Shown here piece by piece: positions 25,093 to 33,403 of a DNA stretch of 64,000 nt. The position numbers and the translations under genes are program-made. The stretch comes from GWC2-37-13 sp038061735 (GTDB lineage Bacteria; Patescibacteriota; Microgenomatia; UBA1406; GWC2-37-13), in NCBI GenBank assembly GCA_038061735.1, contig JBBTYO010000011.1, forward strand, positions 6,596 through 70,595, given 5' to 3'. Every line of letters begins with the position of its first letter. Position 1 is the stretch's first letter. The notes under the pieces were generated by a model, which saw only the letters and a list, made by a program, of their open reading frames with translations, did not search any database and was not told the DNA's origin.

Positions 25093-26798
25093 ATTAATTT
25101 AATTACTTCCTCTAAGCTAAGAATTTTTGTTTCCTTTTCACTTCTCTTCTTATACTCCACCTTCTCCCCTGTCCTTTTTGACACAACTAATCTGACGGGA
25201 ATTCCAATAAGATCAGCGTCGGAAAATTTTTCCCCTGCCGTTACTTCTTCGCGATCATCGAAGAGAACCTCAATGCCTTGGTTTAATAAGAGGTTATAAA
25301 TATTATAAACATTATAATGCGTTGGCTCATCCTTAAGATCTAAACCAACTAAATGAACCTGAAAAGGAGAGACGGATTCAGGCCAAATTATTCCTTTTTC
25401 GTCATGATGTTTTTCAACAATTATTCCCATGATTCGGGAAGGACCAATACCATAGCAACCCATATAGACTGGCTTTTCTTTGCCGTCACTATCTATGAAT
25501 TTATAGTCAAAAGCTTCAGTAAATTTTGTATACAGTGGAAAAATATTTCCGACTTCAGCCGCCTTGACAACATCATATACTTCATTTGTTTTTGGATAAC
25601 GATCCCCGATTTTTGCAATTTTAAAATCATAAAATTTTTTAGGTGTGGAAATATCTCGGTCAAAATTTACGTTTATAGAATGATAATGTGTTTTATTTGA
25701 TCCAGTTTCAAAATTTAACCTATCAGATACCGATTCATCAATGTAGACTTCGACACCTTTAGGTAAATTAACGAGACCTGCATATCCGATCTCAGCACCC
25801 GTTAATTTCTTAATGATTTCAGCCGGAGCCAATTTTAAAGCTTTAACACAAGCCACCTTTCTCAATTTATCTTCATTAATATTATATCCACCTCGAACGG
25901 CAGCAAAAATAATTTTTTTGTTATCAGTTTCATAGATCATGGTTTTTGTTGTTTTTTCAACAGGAATATTCAAAAATTTTGCCAATTCGTTAACTCCAAT
26001 TATTCCCTCACCTTTGATATCAGATTTGTCCAATATTTTTTCTTCTTTTTCAAGTTTAGGAGCTTGGGTTGGTGCAACTTCACGGTTGTAGTAAACACCG
26101 GTGCTTTTTACAAAAAATAAGGTATCTTCACCCGTTTCACAGATAGTTTGAAATTCATGAGAATAGTCATCGGTAAAAGAGCCACCAGAGGCGAGAGTTA
26201 TCACCGTATCTTTTCCGATTCCAAGTCTTTCAAAAATTTTTAAATAGACTTTTTTTGAATTTTCATAATATTTTTTCATATCCTCTTCAGAAGTATGAAA
26301 ACTGTAAAGGTCCTTCATACGAAATTCTCGACCTCGAAGTAATCCTGATTTTACTCGTGGCTCGTTTCTAAACTTTGTTTGTATATGATAAAGCGCAAAA
26401 GGAAAATCTTTGTAACTTAAGTTAAATTTTTGAGCGAGTGGCGTAACTGTTTCTTCGTGAGTTGGACTTAGAACATATTCCGAATCGTTTTTAGCCAAGG
26501 CAAATTTATTTGCAGCCGTTGTTTTCATTAAAACGTCGACAGTTTCCAATCTGTTGGTTTTTGCCCACTGTTCAAGAGGTGCAATTGAAGGCATTAAAAT
26601 CTCATTACCGATGGTATTGATTTCTTCACGGATAATATTTTCTATCTTATTTAGGACACGTAATCCAAGTGATAAATAAGTATATGTTCCTGCCATAACC
26701 TGGTCGATAAAACCTCCTTTTATCAAAAAAGTCGCGTTTGCAGAATCGTATTTTTTTGAATCCTTTTTTGTTTTTCCAAATATTTTTGAGTAGAGCAT
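25089..26798 (-). CDS. proS: Proline-tRNA ligase (bacterial type)
   Basis: Class II synthetase charging tRNA-Pro; 569 aa from the ATG at 26798. The N-terminal LIKGGFIDQVMAGTYTYLSLGLRVLNKIENIIREE and motif 2, FRNEPRVKSGLLRGREFRMKDLYSFH, are typical. The YbaK-like editing insertion that clears mischarged alanine is present (VNELAKFLNIPVEKTTKTMIY to NLPKGVEVYIDESV). Motif 3 is CYGIGPSRIMG. The C-terminal anticodon domain includes LFDDREEVTAGEKFSDADLIG. A TATAAT lies 10 nt before the ATG. Confidence 0.95.
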   Translation of the reverse strand: MLYSKIFGKTKKDSKKYDSANATFLIKGGFIDQVMAGTYTYLSLGLRVLNKIENIIREEINTIGNEILMPSIAPLEQWAKTNRLETVDVLMKTTAANKFALAKNDSEYVLSPTHEETVTPLAQKFNLSYKDFPFALYHIQTKFRNEPRVKSGLLRGREFRMKDLYSFHTSEEDMKKYYENSKKVYLKIFERLGIGKDTVITLASGGSFTDDYSHEFQTICETGEDTLFFVKSTGVYYNREVAPTQAPKLEKEEKILDKSDIKGEGIIGVNELAKFLNIPVEKTTKTMIYETDNKKIIFAAVRGGYNINEDKLRKVACVKALKLAPAEIIKKLTGAEIGYAGLVNLPKGVEVYIDESVSDRLNFETGSNKTHYHSINVNFDRDISTPKKFYDFKIAKIGDRYPKTNEVYDVVKAAEVGNIFPLYTKFTEAFDYKFIDSDGKEKPVYMGCYGIGPSRIMGIIVEKHHDEKGIIWPESVSPFQVHLVGLDLKDEPTHYNVYNIYNLLLNQGIEVLFDDREEVTAGEKFSDADLIGIPVRLVVSKRTGEKVEYKKRSEKETKILSLEEVIKLI

Positions 26799-26865
26799 GT
26801 TAAGAGTAATTATATACAAAAATTTAAACAAATTATAAACAGTTTAAATTATTTATTTTTATACT

Positions 26866-26897
26866 AATGTATCAATCTATCAATAGATTGATACATT
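26866..26897. repeat. Palindrome 1 flanking the TrpR-like gene (possible operator)
   Basis: Two 15-bp arms pair perfectly around a 2-nt centre; the core half-site is TGTATCAATCTAT. It lies between the divergent proS and TrpR-like genes, about 100 bp before the TrpR-like promoter. A 30-bp core is repeated identically after the TrpR-like gene. A direct repeat of CATGAAATAG follows. TrpR-family proteins bind palindromes, so an operator role is plausible. Confidence 0.65.
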
Positions 26898-26996
26898 CAT
26901 GAAATAGCATGAAATAGGCAAATTAATCGAGGTGCCTTTTGATTAAAAATTATTGATTTGACAGTCTATTCGAATAGTTTTGTTGGTTATAAGCGG

Positions 26997-27025
26997 TTGA
27001 CAAAAAAAGTTTATAAAGTTATAAA
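26997..27025 (+). promoter_or_regulatory. Sigma-70-type promoter of the TrpR-like gene
   Basis: A perfect -35, TTGACA (26997-27002), is followed after 17 bp by TATAAA (27020-27025). The predicted start is near 27032, about 40 nt before the ATG. This is the best consensus promoter in the window. Confidence 0.7.
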
Positions 27026-27072
27026 GTTCATAAGTAAAAAAACAAAACGTTATTAATTAACAAAAAAAATAT

Positions 27073-27513
27073 ATGGCTCGGATATCAAAAAAACTGGTCA
27101 GTGAAAAGTTGTTGACTAAGATATATAAGTTATTTTATGAAGTTTTTTCGAGATATGAGGGGCAGGAGGATTTTTTATTAATAATTGACGATATACTTTC
27201 TCCAACAGAAAAGATAATGCTGGCAAAACGACTAGCAATTATTTATCTATTAATCAAGAAAGTTGACTACCGTGACATAGCTGATACTTTGAAAGTGTCT
27301 ACAGCAACAATTCTTTTTTACGCAACAACCTATTATAAAAGAAACTCTCGAGTTGTAAATATAATTAATGGCATGTTAAAAAATGAAAAAGTGCTTAATT
27401 TTCTTGATGATTTTTTTGCTAATTTTATGATCCATCCGGGAGTTTATATTGGGCACTGGCAACTATACAGAGACCATCAACGAAGACAAGAAGTTAGAAA
27501 AACCTTGGGTTAA
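27073..27513 (+). CDS. TrpR/YerC-like DNA-binding regulator
   Basis: A 146-aa helical protein. The segment FLLIIDDILSPTEKIMLAKRLAIIYLLIKKVDYRDIADTLKVSTATI matches the Trp-repressor-like fold (TrpR, YerC/YecD), with a helix-turn-helix in DIADTLKVSTATILFY. The C-terminal 50 residues have no known match. The gene has its own strong promoter and is bracketed by two copies of the same palindrome, which suggests autoregulation. The ligand is unknown, and no tryptophan genes are nearby. Confidence 0.75.
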   Translation: MARISKKLVSEKLLTKIYKLFYEVFSRYEGQEDFLLIIDDILSPTEKIMLAKRLAIIYLLIKKVDYRDIADTLKVSTATILFYATTYYKRNSRVVNIINGMLKNEKVLNFLDDFFANFMIHPGVYIGHWQLYRDHQRRQEVRKTLG

Positions 27514-27520
27514 TTTATAT

Positions 27521-27550
27521 ATGTATCAATCTATCAATAGATTGATACAT
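27521..27550. repeat. Palindrome 2 flanking the TrpR-like gene
   Basis: A 30-bp copy of palindrome 1 (14-bp arms, identical 30-bp core) starts 7 bp after the stop codon of the TrpR-like gene. A short T-run follows, so it could serve as a terminator hairpin as well as an operator for the cytidine-deaminase-like gene about 95 bp downstream. Confidence 0.65.
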
Positions 27551-27630
27551 TCGTGTTTTTATAGTAAATAAACTTTTAAGAGATATTTACGAGTATTTAT
27601 GTAATTGTTAAAAGACTTAAATTTTTGATA

Positions 27631-27636
27631 TATTAT
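27631..27636 (+). promoter_or_regulatory. -10 box of the cytidine-deaminase-like gene
   Basis: TATTAT, then TACTAT, then the ATG at 27643: again 6 nt between a -10-like hexamer and the start codon. A weak -35 (TTGTTA, 27605-27610) lies upstream, giving 20 bp to this box or 18 bp to the overlapping TATATT. The assignment is tentative. Confidence 0.35.
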
Positions 27637-27642
27637 TACTAT

Positions 27643-28131
27643 ATGGATATAAGTTTAACAGCGGAGGAAATTAGGTTGGTTGAATATTCAAAAGAAGCGG
27701 TTATTAAATATAATAATATACGCCATATAAATGGTGGAGTAGATACTTTATATTCTTTTCTACTTTCTGATAGTGGGAAGATTTTTGATGGGGCATGTTA
27801 TGAATCAAACATTCCTCATGCTTCAGTCTGTGGAGAAAGGTGTGCAATTACAAACATGATTCTACATGAATCATATAAAGCTAAAATTAAAAGTATAGTA
27901 GTGGCAGATCCTGTTCCGGAAATTCAAAAAAATAGTACTCCCCCTTGCGGAACTTGTAGGCATCTTATTTGGTCTCATGAGACACCTGAAACAACTGTTA
28001 TTCTTATTCAATATGTCCAAGGTAAAGATGGTTGGAGTTTTCCAAAAATAGAAAAATATACGATTGAAGATCTATATCCCCACCCTTATGAACCCGTTAA
28101 AGGACTGTGGGATAATTGGCGACCAAAGTAA
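27643..28131 (+). CDS. Cytidine deaminase-like protein
   Basis: A 162-aa protein of the cytidine deaminase superfamily. The zinc site is formed by CGER (Cys in place of His, then the catalytic Glu) and PPCGTCRHLI, giving three Cys ligands as in tetrameric CDAs. The N-terminal NGGVDTLYSFLLSDSGKIFDGACYESNIPHASVCGERCA fits the substrate pocket, though the usual CAE is CGE. It probably deaminates cytidine or a related base or nucleoside. The TTG at 27625 is less likely than this ATG. Two P-loop kinases follow convergently, which suggests pyrimidine salvage. Confidence 0.75.
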   Translation: MDISLTAEEIRLVEYSKEAVIKYNNIRHINGGVDTLYSFLLSDSGKIFDGACYESNIPHASVCGERCAITNMILHESYKAKIKSIVVADPVPEIQKNSTPPCGTCRHLIWSHETPETTVILIQYVQGKDGWSFPKIEKYTIEDLYPHPYEPVKGLWDNWRPK

Positions 28132-28138
28132 TGTTTTT

Positions 28139-28663
28139 TTATTTAAGTTTTTCAAAAACCTTTTTCAGAACCTCTTGGGAAGAAATATCTGAAGTGTCTA
28201 TAATGAGATCGTAATTTTTTGGCTCAATAAAATCATTGCGATTATAAATTTTTTCTAGCTTATTTAACCAATTTGATTGACGTTCCTCTACTCTTTTTTT
28301 TGCTTCATTAATATCAATTTTTTCTCTACTGGCAAATCTTTGATAACGAATATCATCTTTGCAAATTAATAATACTTTTAAAACATTAGGTAAGTCATTG
28401 GCCATTATTCCTGACATCCAACCATCTATAATTAAATTTCCTGGTGAATAAATTCTATCCCGAACTTGATAATCAATTTTTTTTGTCACTTCATCATTTT
28501 GCTCTTCAACTTGGTCTAAATTCAATTGATTTTTTTTGACGTACTCACGAAATAACTTACCTGTCATAAAGATTGGCCAATGTAATTTTTTTTGAAGACT
28601 CTTCAGTAAGGTAGTTTTTCCGGTGCAGATTTTACCTGAAATAGTTATTTTATTTATGTTCAT
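28139..28663 (-). CDS. P-loop nucleotide kinase, cytidylate-kinase-like (copy 2)
   Basis: A 174-aa P-loop protein. The Walker A motif is ITISGKICTGKTTLLKSL. NLIIDGWMSGIM and FASREKIDINEAKKRVEERQ match the LID-like part of AAA_33/cytidylate-kinase-2 proteins. The ATG at 28663 is chosen; it overlaps the stop of the paralog before it by 14 nt, so the two are translationally coupled. The substrate is not certain; the neighbouring deaminase hints at a pyrimidine nucleotide. Confidence 0.72.
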   Translation of the reverse strand: MNINKITISGKICTGKTTLLKSLQKKLHWPIFMTGKLFREYVKKNQLNLDQVEEQNDEVTKKIDYQVRDRIYSPGNLIIDGWMSGIMANDLPNVLKVLLICKDDIRYQRFASREKIDINEAKKRVEERQSNWLNKLEKIYNRNDFIEPKNYDLIIDTSDISSQEVLKKVFEKLK

Positions 28664-29204
28664 ACCCAATTTTATCCAATACTTTTCCCAATGTTTCCTG
28701 AGGTCCGGTTTTATAAGTATCAATTATCAAATTAAAATATTTTGGGTCCCAAAAATTATATTCCCCATACAACCGCTTCCATTTCTCGGTATTTTCATTC
28801 TCCCTTTGCTTAATCCAATGTTTTGCTTCTTCAACTGATACATTGTCTCTATTGGCAACTCGATCAACCCTGATATCATCATGGGAGCAAATAAGAAGTA
28901 CTTTAAGAATATCTTTATAAGAGCGGGCAAAAAATCCGGTAAGCCAACCTTCATATATGATTTCTTTCTCCGTTTTTAGTAATTGTTGTGTTATATCATC
29001 GATTTTTTTTTCGTGATCATCGGAACGAGATAAAGCTCCCACCTTATTCTCTTGAATTTTAAGTCTGCGGTCATATTTTCGTTGGATTGCCCCGATATTA
29101 ATATGTTTCCAATCTAAAGAATTAACTAAATTTTTAGTCAGAGTAGTAGTTCCGACCGCAATTTTTCCAGAAATTGTGATGAGTCTGTATTTAGGTTTAA
29201 ACAT
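28650..29204 (-). CDS. P-loop nucleotide kinase, cytidylate-kinase-like (copy 1)
   Basis: A 184-aa paralog of the next gene. Walker A reads ITISGKIAVGTTTLTKNL, where the usual GKT/S lysine position holds Thr (GTTT). This is odd, because the Walker lysine is normally needed for catalysis. The LID-like part VANRDNVSVEEAKHWIKQREN and the end YFNLIIDTYKTGPQETLGKVLDKI align with copy 2. One copy may be regulatory and the other catalytic. It starts right after the rseP stop. Confidence 0.7.
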   Translation of the reverse strand: MFKPKYRLITISGKIAVGTTTLTKNLVNSLDWKHINIGAIQRKYDRRLKIQENKVGALSRSDDHEKKIDDITQQLLKTEKEIIYEGWLTGFFARSYKDILKVLLICSHDDIRVDRVANRDNVSVEEAKHWIKQRENENTEKWKRLYGEYNFWDPKYFNLIIDTYKTGPQETLGKVLDKIGYEHK

Positions 29205-30290
29205 TTATTTCCTAAACAATTTTATAACATCATTAACCGTAATCAAAGCTGCCAGTGACAACAAAACTACGAACCCAATCAAGTTCGTGTATTTTTCAAA
29301 GTCTTTATTGGGTTTCTTTTTGGTAAAACCTTCATAAAGGACAAAAACTAAACGTCCTCCATCCAAGGCAGGAAAGGGAAGAATGTTAATTATAGCTAAA
29401 TTTAATGACAATAAAGCAAGGAATTCAAGAAACGCATTTCTTCCAAATTTAACTGCCTGTCCTGCTAAATTCGCAATACCGATAGGTCCGGCCACATCAA
29501 CATTTTGCTTTTGAAATGTAATAAGGTTAAAAAGCATTTTTCCCAGTTCAGAGGAAATTTTAGAAGTAATACTAAATGCTTCAATCAAGCCGTAGTAAGG
29601 AGCAGTATACCAGGGGTATTTTTTTTCAATAAAGGAAGTGATGGCAATTCCCAAAGGTCCTTCACCTTTAGGTGGATTGACTCTAGGAACAAGATCAATT
29701 GTTAACTGCTGTTGATTTCTTTGAACAAAAAGTTTTATTTTTTTTCCCGCCGATTTTTTAGTTTCTTCAATAAGAGTGTTCGCTGATGTTAAATTAATTG
29801 ATTTATTGTTGTAGATCAATTTTGTTATAACATCTTTTTCTTTAAGGCCGGCCATGGATGCAGGAGAGTTTTTAGTAACTTTTTCTACAATAACATTATT
29901 GGTTGGTACTGGGATTCCCTGTGTAACCAAATATGAAAAGATAAACCATCCTAACAAAAAATTTCCGAGAACGCCTCCTAAAACGATTAATGTTTTTTGC
30001 CAAGGTTTTTTATTGACAAATGTTCGGTTTTTGTTTGTAGGGACAAGTCTAGACTTGTCCTTACGATCGAGATCATCGTATTCTTCACCAAATAATTTAA
30101 CAAATCCGCCAATTGGTAATAAATTAACAGTATATAAAGTTTCGCCTTTTTTTATTCCAAATAGCTTTGGTGGTAGGCCAATCCCAAATTCTTCAACCTT
30201 AACACCCATTTTTTTAGCCATTAAAAAATGACCAAGTTCATGAACAAGGACGAGGATAGATAAAGTCAGAATAAAAATTATTATTGTCAT
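29205..30290 (-). CDS. rseP: Site-2 metalloprotease RseP-like (M50)
   Basis: Intramembrane zinc protease, 361 aa, that cleaves membrane-embedded substrates such as anti-sigma factors or signal-peptide remnants. The HExxH motif is in the first helix (LVHELGHFLMAKK), and the third ligand lies in INILPFPALDGGRLVF. A PDZ domain starts at VEKVTKNSPASMAGLKEKDVI. A palindromic repeat is translated in frame as KDKSRLVPT near residue 78, in the loop after the first helix. The gene follows frr and precedes the kinase pair. Confidence 0.94.
   Translation of the reverse strand: MTIIIFILTLSILVLVHELGHFLMAKKMGVKVEEFGIGLPPKLFGIKKGETLYTVNLLPIGGFVKLFGEEYDDLDRKDKSRLVPTNKNRTFVNKKPWQKTLIVLGGVLGNFLLGWFIFSYLVTQGIPVPTNNVIVEKVTKNSPASMAGLKEKDVITKLIYNNKSINLTSANTLIEETKKSAGKKIKLFVQRNQQQLTIDLVPRVNPPKGEGPLGIAITSFIEKKYPWYTAPYYGLIEAFSITSKISSELGKMLFNLITFQKQNVDVAGPIGIANLAGQAVKFGRNAFLEFLALLSLNLAIINILPFPALDGGRLVFVLYEGFTKKKPNKDFEKYTNLIGFVVLLSLAALITVNDVIKLFRK
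30037..30064. repeat. Palindrome inside rseP, translated in frame
   Basis: GGACAAGTCT and AGACTTGTCC form a perfect 20-bp palindrome at 30041-30060, extended by GTAG/TTAC on the flanks. It encodes KDKSRLVPT in rseP. A nearly identical palindrome is read in the same frame inside the Clp ATPase gene. Confidence 0.75.
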
Positions 30291-30297
30291 AGTTTTC

Positions 30298-30855
30298 TCA
30301 GACCTCCATTATTTCTTTTTCTTTACTTTCTTTAATAGCGTTTATTTCTTCCATAAATTTAGTTGATTGCGAATCAATTTCTTTTTCCAAGCGATATTTT
30401 TCGTCTTCGCTCATTTCTTTTTTTTCAAAAGCATTTTTAATAGTTCTCCGTGAGTCATCCCTGTGATTTCTTATTATTACTTTCTTTTCTTCCACTTTTT
30501 CTCTAACAACTTTAATATATTTTTCTCTTTGCTCAGTATTAAGAGATGGTATTTTAATAACAATTTTTGCTCCAAGTGTTGTTGGAGTCAATCCTAATGG
30601 TGATTTTAAAATTGCTTTTTCAATATCCTGGATAACAGATGGATCATAAGGACTAATCGAAATTGAAGATGCTCCCTCGGTCATTATAGTTGCAAGTTCT
30701 AACAATCTTAGTTTAGTTTGACCTCCATAAGTTTCAATAATTAAGTTTTCTACCAAATTTGGCGAAGCTCGGCCAGTACGGATTGATTTAAGGTCTTCTT
30801 TCAGCGATGCAATTGTTTTGAGGGCTTGGTTGGCAAAAGTAGAAACAATATCCAT
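30298..30855 (-). CDS. frr: Ribosome recycling factor
   Basis: Splits post-termination ribosomes together with EF-G; 185 aa, normal length. Diagnostic blocks are LKSIRTGRASPNLVENLIIETYGGQTKLRLLELATI, SISPYDPSVIQDIEKAI, and PSLNTEQREKYIKVVREKVEEKKVIIRNHRDDSRR. The upstream GTG at 30876 would overlap tsf, so the ATG at 30855 is used, 8 nt after the tsf stop. It belongs to the rpsB-tsf-frr-rseP run. Confidence 0.97.
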   Translation of the reverse strand: MDIVSTFANQALKTIASLKEDLKSIRTGRASPNLVENLIIETYGGQTKLRLLELATIMTEGASSISISPYDPSVIQDIEKAILKSPLGLTPTTLGAKIVIKIPSLNTEQREKYIKVVREKVEEKKVIIRNHRDDSRRTIKNAFEKKEMSEDEKYRLEKEIDSQSTKFMEEINAIKESKEKEIMEV

Positions 30856-30863
30856 AAAGTTTA

Positions 30864-31313
30864 TTATACACTCCACCGCACAAACTTTACCAGTTTAATA
30901 TTTTCTCCAAACTTCAGTACTGCCTCCTTGATTAAATCGCTAATTTTTTTAGAAGGATCTCTGATATATTCTTGATTAAGCAATTCCTCATTAGTTTCAG
31001 CCATAACCGAAGCAACTTGCATTGCCAATTCAGTACCCAAAACTTGAAACTCCTTGTTTCCTGAGACAAAATCAGTTTCACACGCGAGTTGAATTAAAGA
31101 GGCGACTTTTTTATTATGATGAACGTAGGAAAAAATTATACCGGCACCAGTATTACGACCTGATTTATCATGGGCTTTAGCTATACCCCATTTATTTAAT
31201 AATTTTTTTGCGGCCTCAATATTATTTTTAGATTCTTCAAGAGCTTTTTTGCAAAGGGAAAAAGAGATTCTTGTTTCCTCACGAAGTTGTTTTAGTTTTT
31301 TAATATCGTACAT
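30864..31313 (-). CDS. tsf: Elongation factor Ts, short form
   Basis: Nucleotide exchange factor for EF-Tu, 149 aa against about 280 in E. coli and 196 in Thermus. The UBA-like N-terminus reads KKLKQLREETRISFSLCKKALEESKNNIEAAKKLLNKWG. The core keeps TDFVSGNKEFQVLGTELAMQVAS, with the TDF motif that contacts EF-Tu. The second core subdomain and the coiled-coil are missing. It lies between rpsB (5-bp gap) and frr. Confidence 0.93.
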   Translation of the reverse strand: MYDIKKLKQLREETRISFSLCKKALEESKNNIEAAKKLLNKWGIAKAHDKSGRNTGAGIIFSYVHHNKKVASLIQLACETDFVSGNKEFQVLGTELAMQVASVMAETNEELLNQEYIRDPSKKISDLIKEAVLKFGENIKLVKFVRWSV

Positions 31314-31318
31314 GGTAT

Positions 31319-32044
31319 TTATTTTTTGGCTACTTCTTTAGCTTTTGCTTCTCCAGCTTTTAGATAGCTTGATGAATAAGATTCAATTATTTCCTTCAAA
31401 AAATATTCAATAGATGTAAGAGAATCATCATTACCAGGAATAGGATAATTTATTGGATCAGGATTAGCATTAGTATCGGTCACGGCAACCGTTACGATTT
31501 TCATTTCTCCCGATTCTTTAACAGAATTTTTCTCCTTTTTTATATCAATAATAAAAAGAGCATCAGGTAATTTTTTGAGATTCGCGATTCCTCCATAAAA
31601 TTTTTCTAATTTATTTAGATCTTTATCCAATTTGACCTGTTCATGTTTAACAAATTTGCTCCATAAACCTTTTTCTTTTTCTTCTTTCATTGAATTTAGT
31701 TTTTTTACATTTTTTATAATCATTTCAAAATTAGTCAATAATCCTGCTGGCCATTTGGTATTAATAAAAGGAAGATTGTTTTTTTCGCATAATTCTTTAG
31801 TTAAATTTGAAGCAATCTTTTTAGTACATACAACAAGAAGAACTTTTCCATTTGTTCCCAGTTCGGAGACATACTTTTTTGCTTTTTCAAGATAATCAGC
31901 TGTTTTAGTCAAATCAATTATAGAAACTCCGTTTTCAAACGAATATATATATTTATTAGTTTTTGGATGTACTCTATTAGATTTATGTCCAAGATGGATT
32001 CCTGCAGCAAAAAGTTCTTCTACTTTTTTATCATTATCATTCAT
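31319..32044 (-). CDS. rpsB: 30S ribosomal protein S2
   Basis: Small-subunit protein, 241 aa from the ATG at 32044. It shows the S2 hallmark ELFAAGIHLGHKSNRVHPKTNKYIYSFENGVSIIDLTKT, and later KWPAGLLTNFEMI and KLPDALFIIDIKKE. The upstream TTG at 32062 adds only six unconserved residues. rpsB-tsf-frr is the usual operon order. Confidence 0.96.
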   Translation of the reverse strand: MNDNDKKVEELFAAGIHLGHKSNRVHPKTNKYIYSFENGVSIIDLTKTADYLEKAKKYVSELGTNGKVLLVVCTKKIASNLTKELCEKNNLPFINTKWPAGLLTNFEMIIKNVKKLNSMKEEKEKGLWSKFVKHEQVKLDKDLNKLEKFYGGIANLKKLPDALFIIDIKKEKNSVKESGEMKIVTVAVTDTNANPDPINYPIPGNDDSLTSIEYFLKEIIESYSSSYLKAGEAKAKEVAKK

Positions 32045-32081
32045 AAGTATACATTCTATCAATACGCCTAAGATATTGCAA

Positions 32082-32960
32082 TTAGATTTTGAGTGATTTT
32101 ATGAAGGTTTTGAATTCCCCATTGATTTCTTCGTGCTCTAAAGCAAATTCGATTACTGTTTTTAAATATTCAAACTTGTCTCCCGTATCATAATATTTTC
32201 CATTCTCAATAACAACGGTATAGACAGGGATTCCCTCTTTCATTAGCAAATTGATAGCATCAACCAACCAAATCTCCCCGCCTCTTCCAGGATTAATTTT
32301 TTTTAAAGCCGAAAAAATTTCCGGCGGTAAAATATAACCTCCATGGGTGGCAATATTTGAAGGTGCTTTATCAGGCTCGGGTTTTTCAACTATTTTATTT
32401 ATTTTGTAAACATTATTTTCTACGTGTGTTAGATCAGCAATTCCGTATCTTTTCAAATCTTCTTTATTTTCTATCTTTACTCCTGATATAACAATGCCTC
32501 CAAATTTTTCATAAACTTTGATCATCTGTGCCAGCCTAGGTGGCTTAGAATAAATAAATTCATCACCCCAAAGGACAGCGAAAGGCTCATCTTCTATGGC
32601 CGGTTCCGCTGTTAAAACTGGTGTGCCATTTCCATAAGGACCTTTTTGACGAATATAAATAAAATTGGCCATATTGGAGATTCTTTGAATTTCTTTAAGT
32701 AGATGTTCTTTTTTCCCTTGTATTAAATTTTTAACTAAATCCTCAGAAGGAGCATCAAAATGATCTTCAATCGCCCGCTTGTTAGAACCGGTAATAATAA
32801 TAATATTCTTAACATTAGAATCGATTGCTTCTTCAACCACATATTGAATAACAGGTTTATCGACGACCGGAAGCATTTCTTTAGGCATGGCCTTAGTTTG
32901 GGGAAGAAACCTTGTTCCAAAACCAGCCGCAGGAATCACAACTTTAGTAATTTTTTTCAT
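32082..32960 (-). CDS. galU: UTP-glucose-1-phosphate uridylyltransferase
   Basis: Makes UDP-glucose for surface polysaccharides and glycolipids; 292 aa, normal length. The nucleotidyl-transferase start is VVIPAAGFGTRFLPQTKAMPKEMLPVVDKPVIQYVVEEAI. The substrate loop reads YIRQKGPYGNGTPVLTAEPAI, followed by AVLWGDEFIY. GRGGEIWLVDAINLLM is the C-terminal signature. It overlaps the Ig-like membrane gene by 4 nt and probably serves the same envelope function as the glycosyltransferases. Confidence 0.96.
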   Translation of the reverse strand: MKKITKVVIPAAGFGTRFLPQTKAMPKEMLPVVDKPVIQYVVEEAIDSNVKNIIIITGSNKRAIEDHFDAPSEDLVKNLIQGKKEHLLKEIQRISNMANFIYIRQKGPYGNGTPVLTAEPAIEDEPFAVLWGDEFIYSKPPRLAQMIKVYEKFGGIVISGVKIENKEDLKRYGIADLTHVENNVYKINKIVEKPEPDKAPSNIATHGGYILPPEIFSALKKINPGRGGEIWLVDAINLLMKEGIPVYTVVIENGKYYDTGDKFEYLKTVIEFALEHEEINGEFKTFIKSLKI

Positions 32961-33370
32961 TCAAATTTTACAGTAACTTTTTGGCTGATTTGAGTATTCC
33001 CATTAACAAAAGCAGTTAGTTCCGCTACCCCTACGAAATCAGAAGATAAAACAAAACTTACTTTTCCGGTTTTATCCGATTCAAATGTTGATTCCTGAGC
33101 TCCATTAATCAAACCTAAATTGGTAACCAATCTTACGGGCTTTTTATCTAAAGGAAGATTATTTACGTTTCTTATAAAAACATTTACGTCAACTTTATTA
33201 CCGACCTTAGTGGTCAGCGGCCAAGCAAAGATCAATGAAGTTTTAGGAGAAGGATCTGTTTCCGCAGACGCCCTAGCAAAACCAATTTGCTTGTTAAACA
33301 ACGTAGTTGTAATAAAAACCCCAAAAACGATAAAAAACAATATCATCAAAGCAATAAATTTTTTATCCAT
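32957..33370 (-). CDS. Membrane-anchored Ig-like (Big_1-type) protein
   Basis: A 137-aa protein with one N-terminal transmembrane segment (LMILFFIVFGVFITTTLF). The outer part reads WPLTTKVGNKVDVNVFIRNVNNLPLDKKPVRLVTNLGLINGAQESTF and ends VELTAFVNGNTQISQKVTVKF, the strand pattern of a single bacterial Ig-like (Big_1) domain. The function is unknown; it may be a surface display or adhesion domain. It overlaps galU by 4 nt. Confidence 0.7.
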   Translation of the reverse strand: MDKKFIALMILFFIVFGVFITTTLFNKQIGFARASAETDPSPKTSLIFAWPLTTKVGNKVDVNVFIRNVNNLPLDKKPVRLVTNLGLINGAQESTFESDKTGKVSFVLSSDFVGVAELTAFVNGNTQISQKVTVKFE

Positions 33371-33403
33371 ATACAGCCAGCTTATCAAGAAAGAGACAGT
33401 TTG

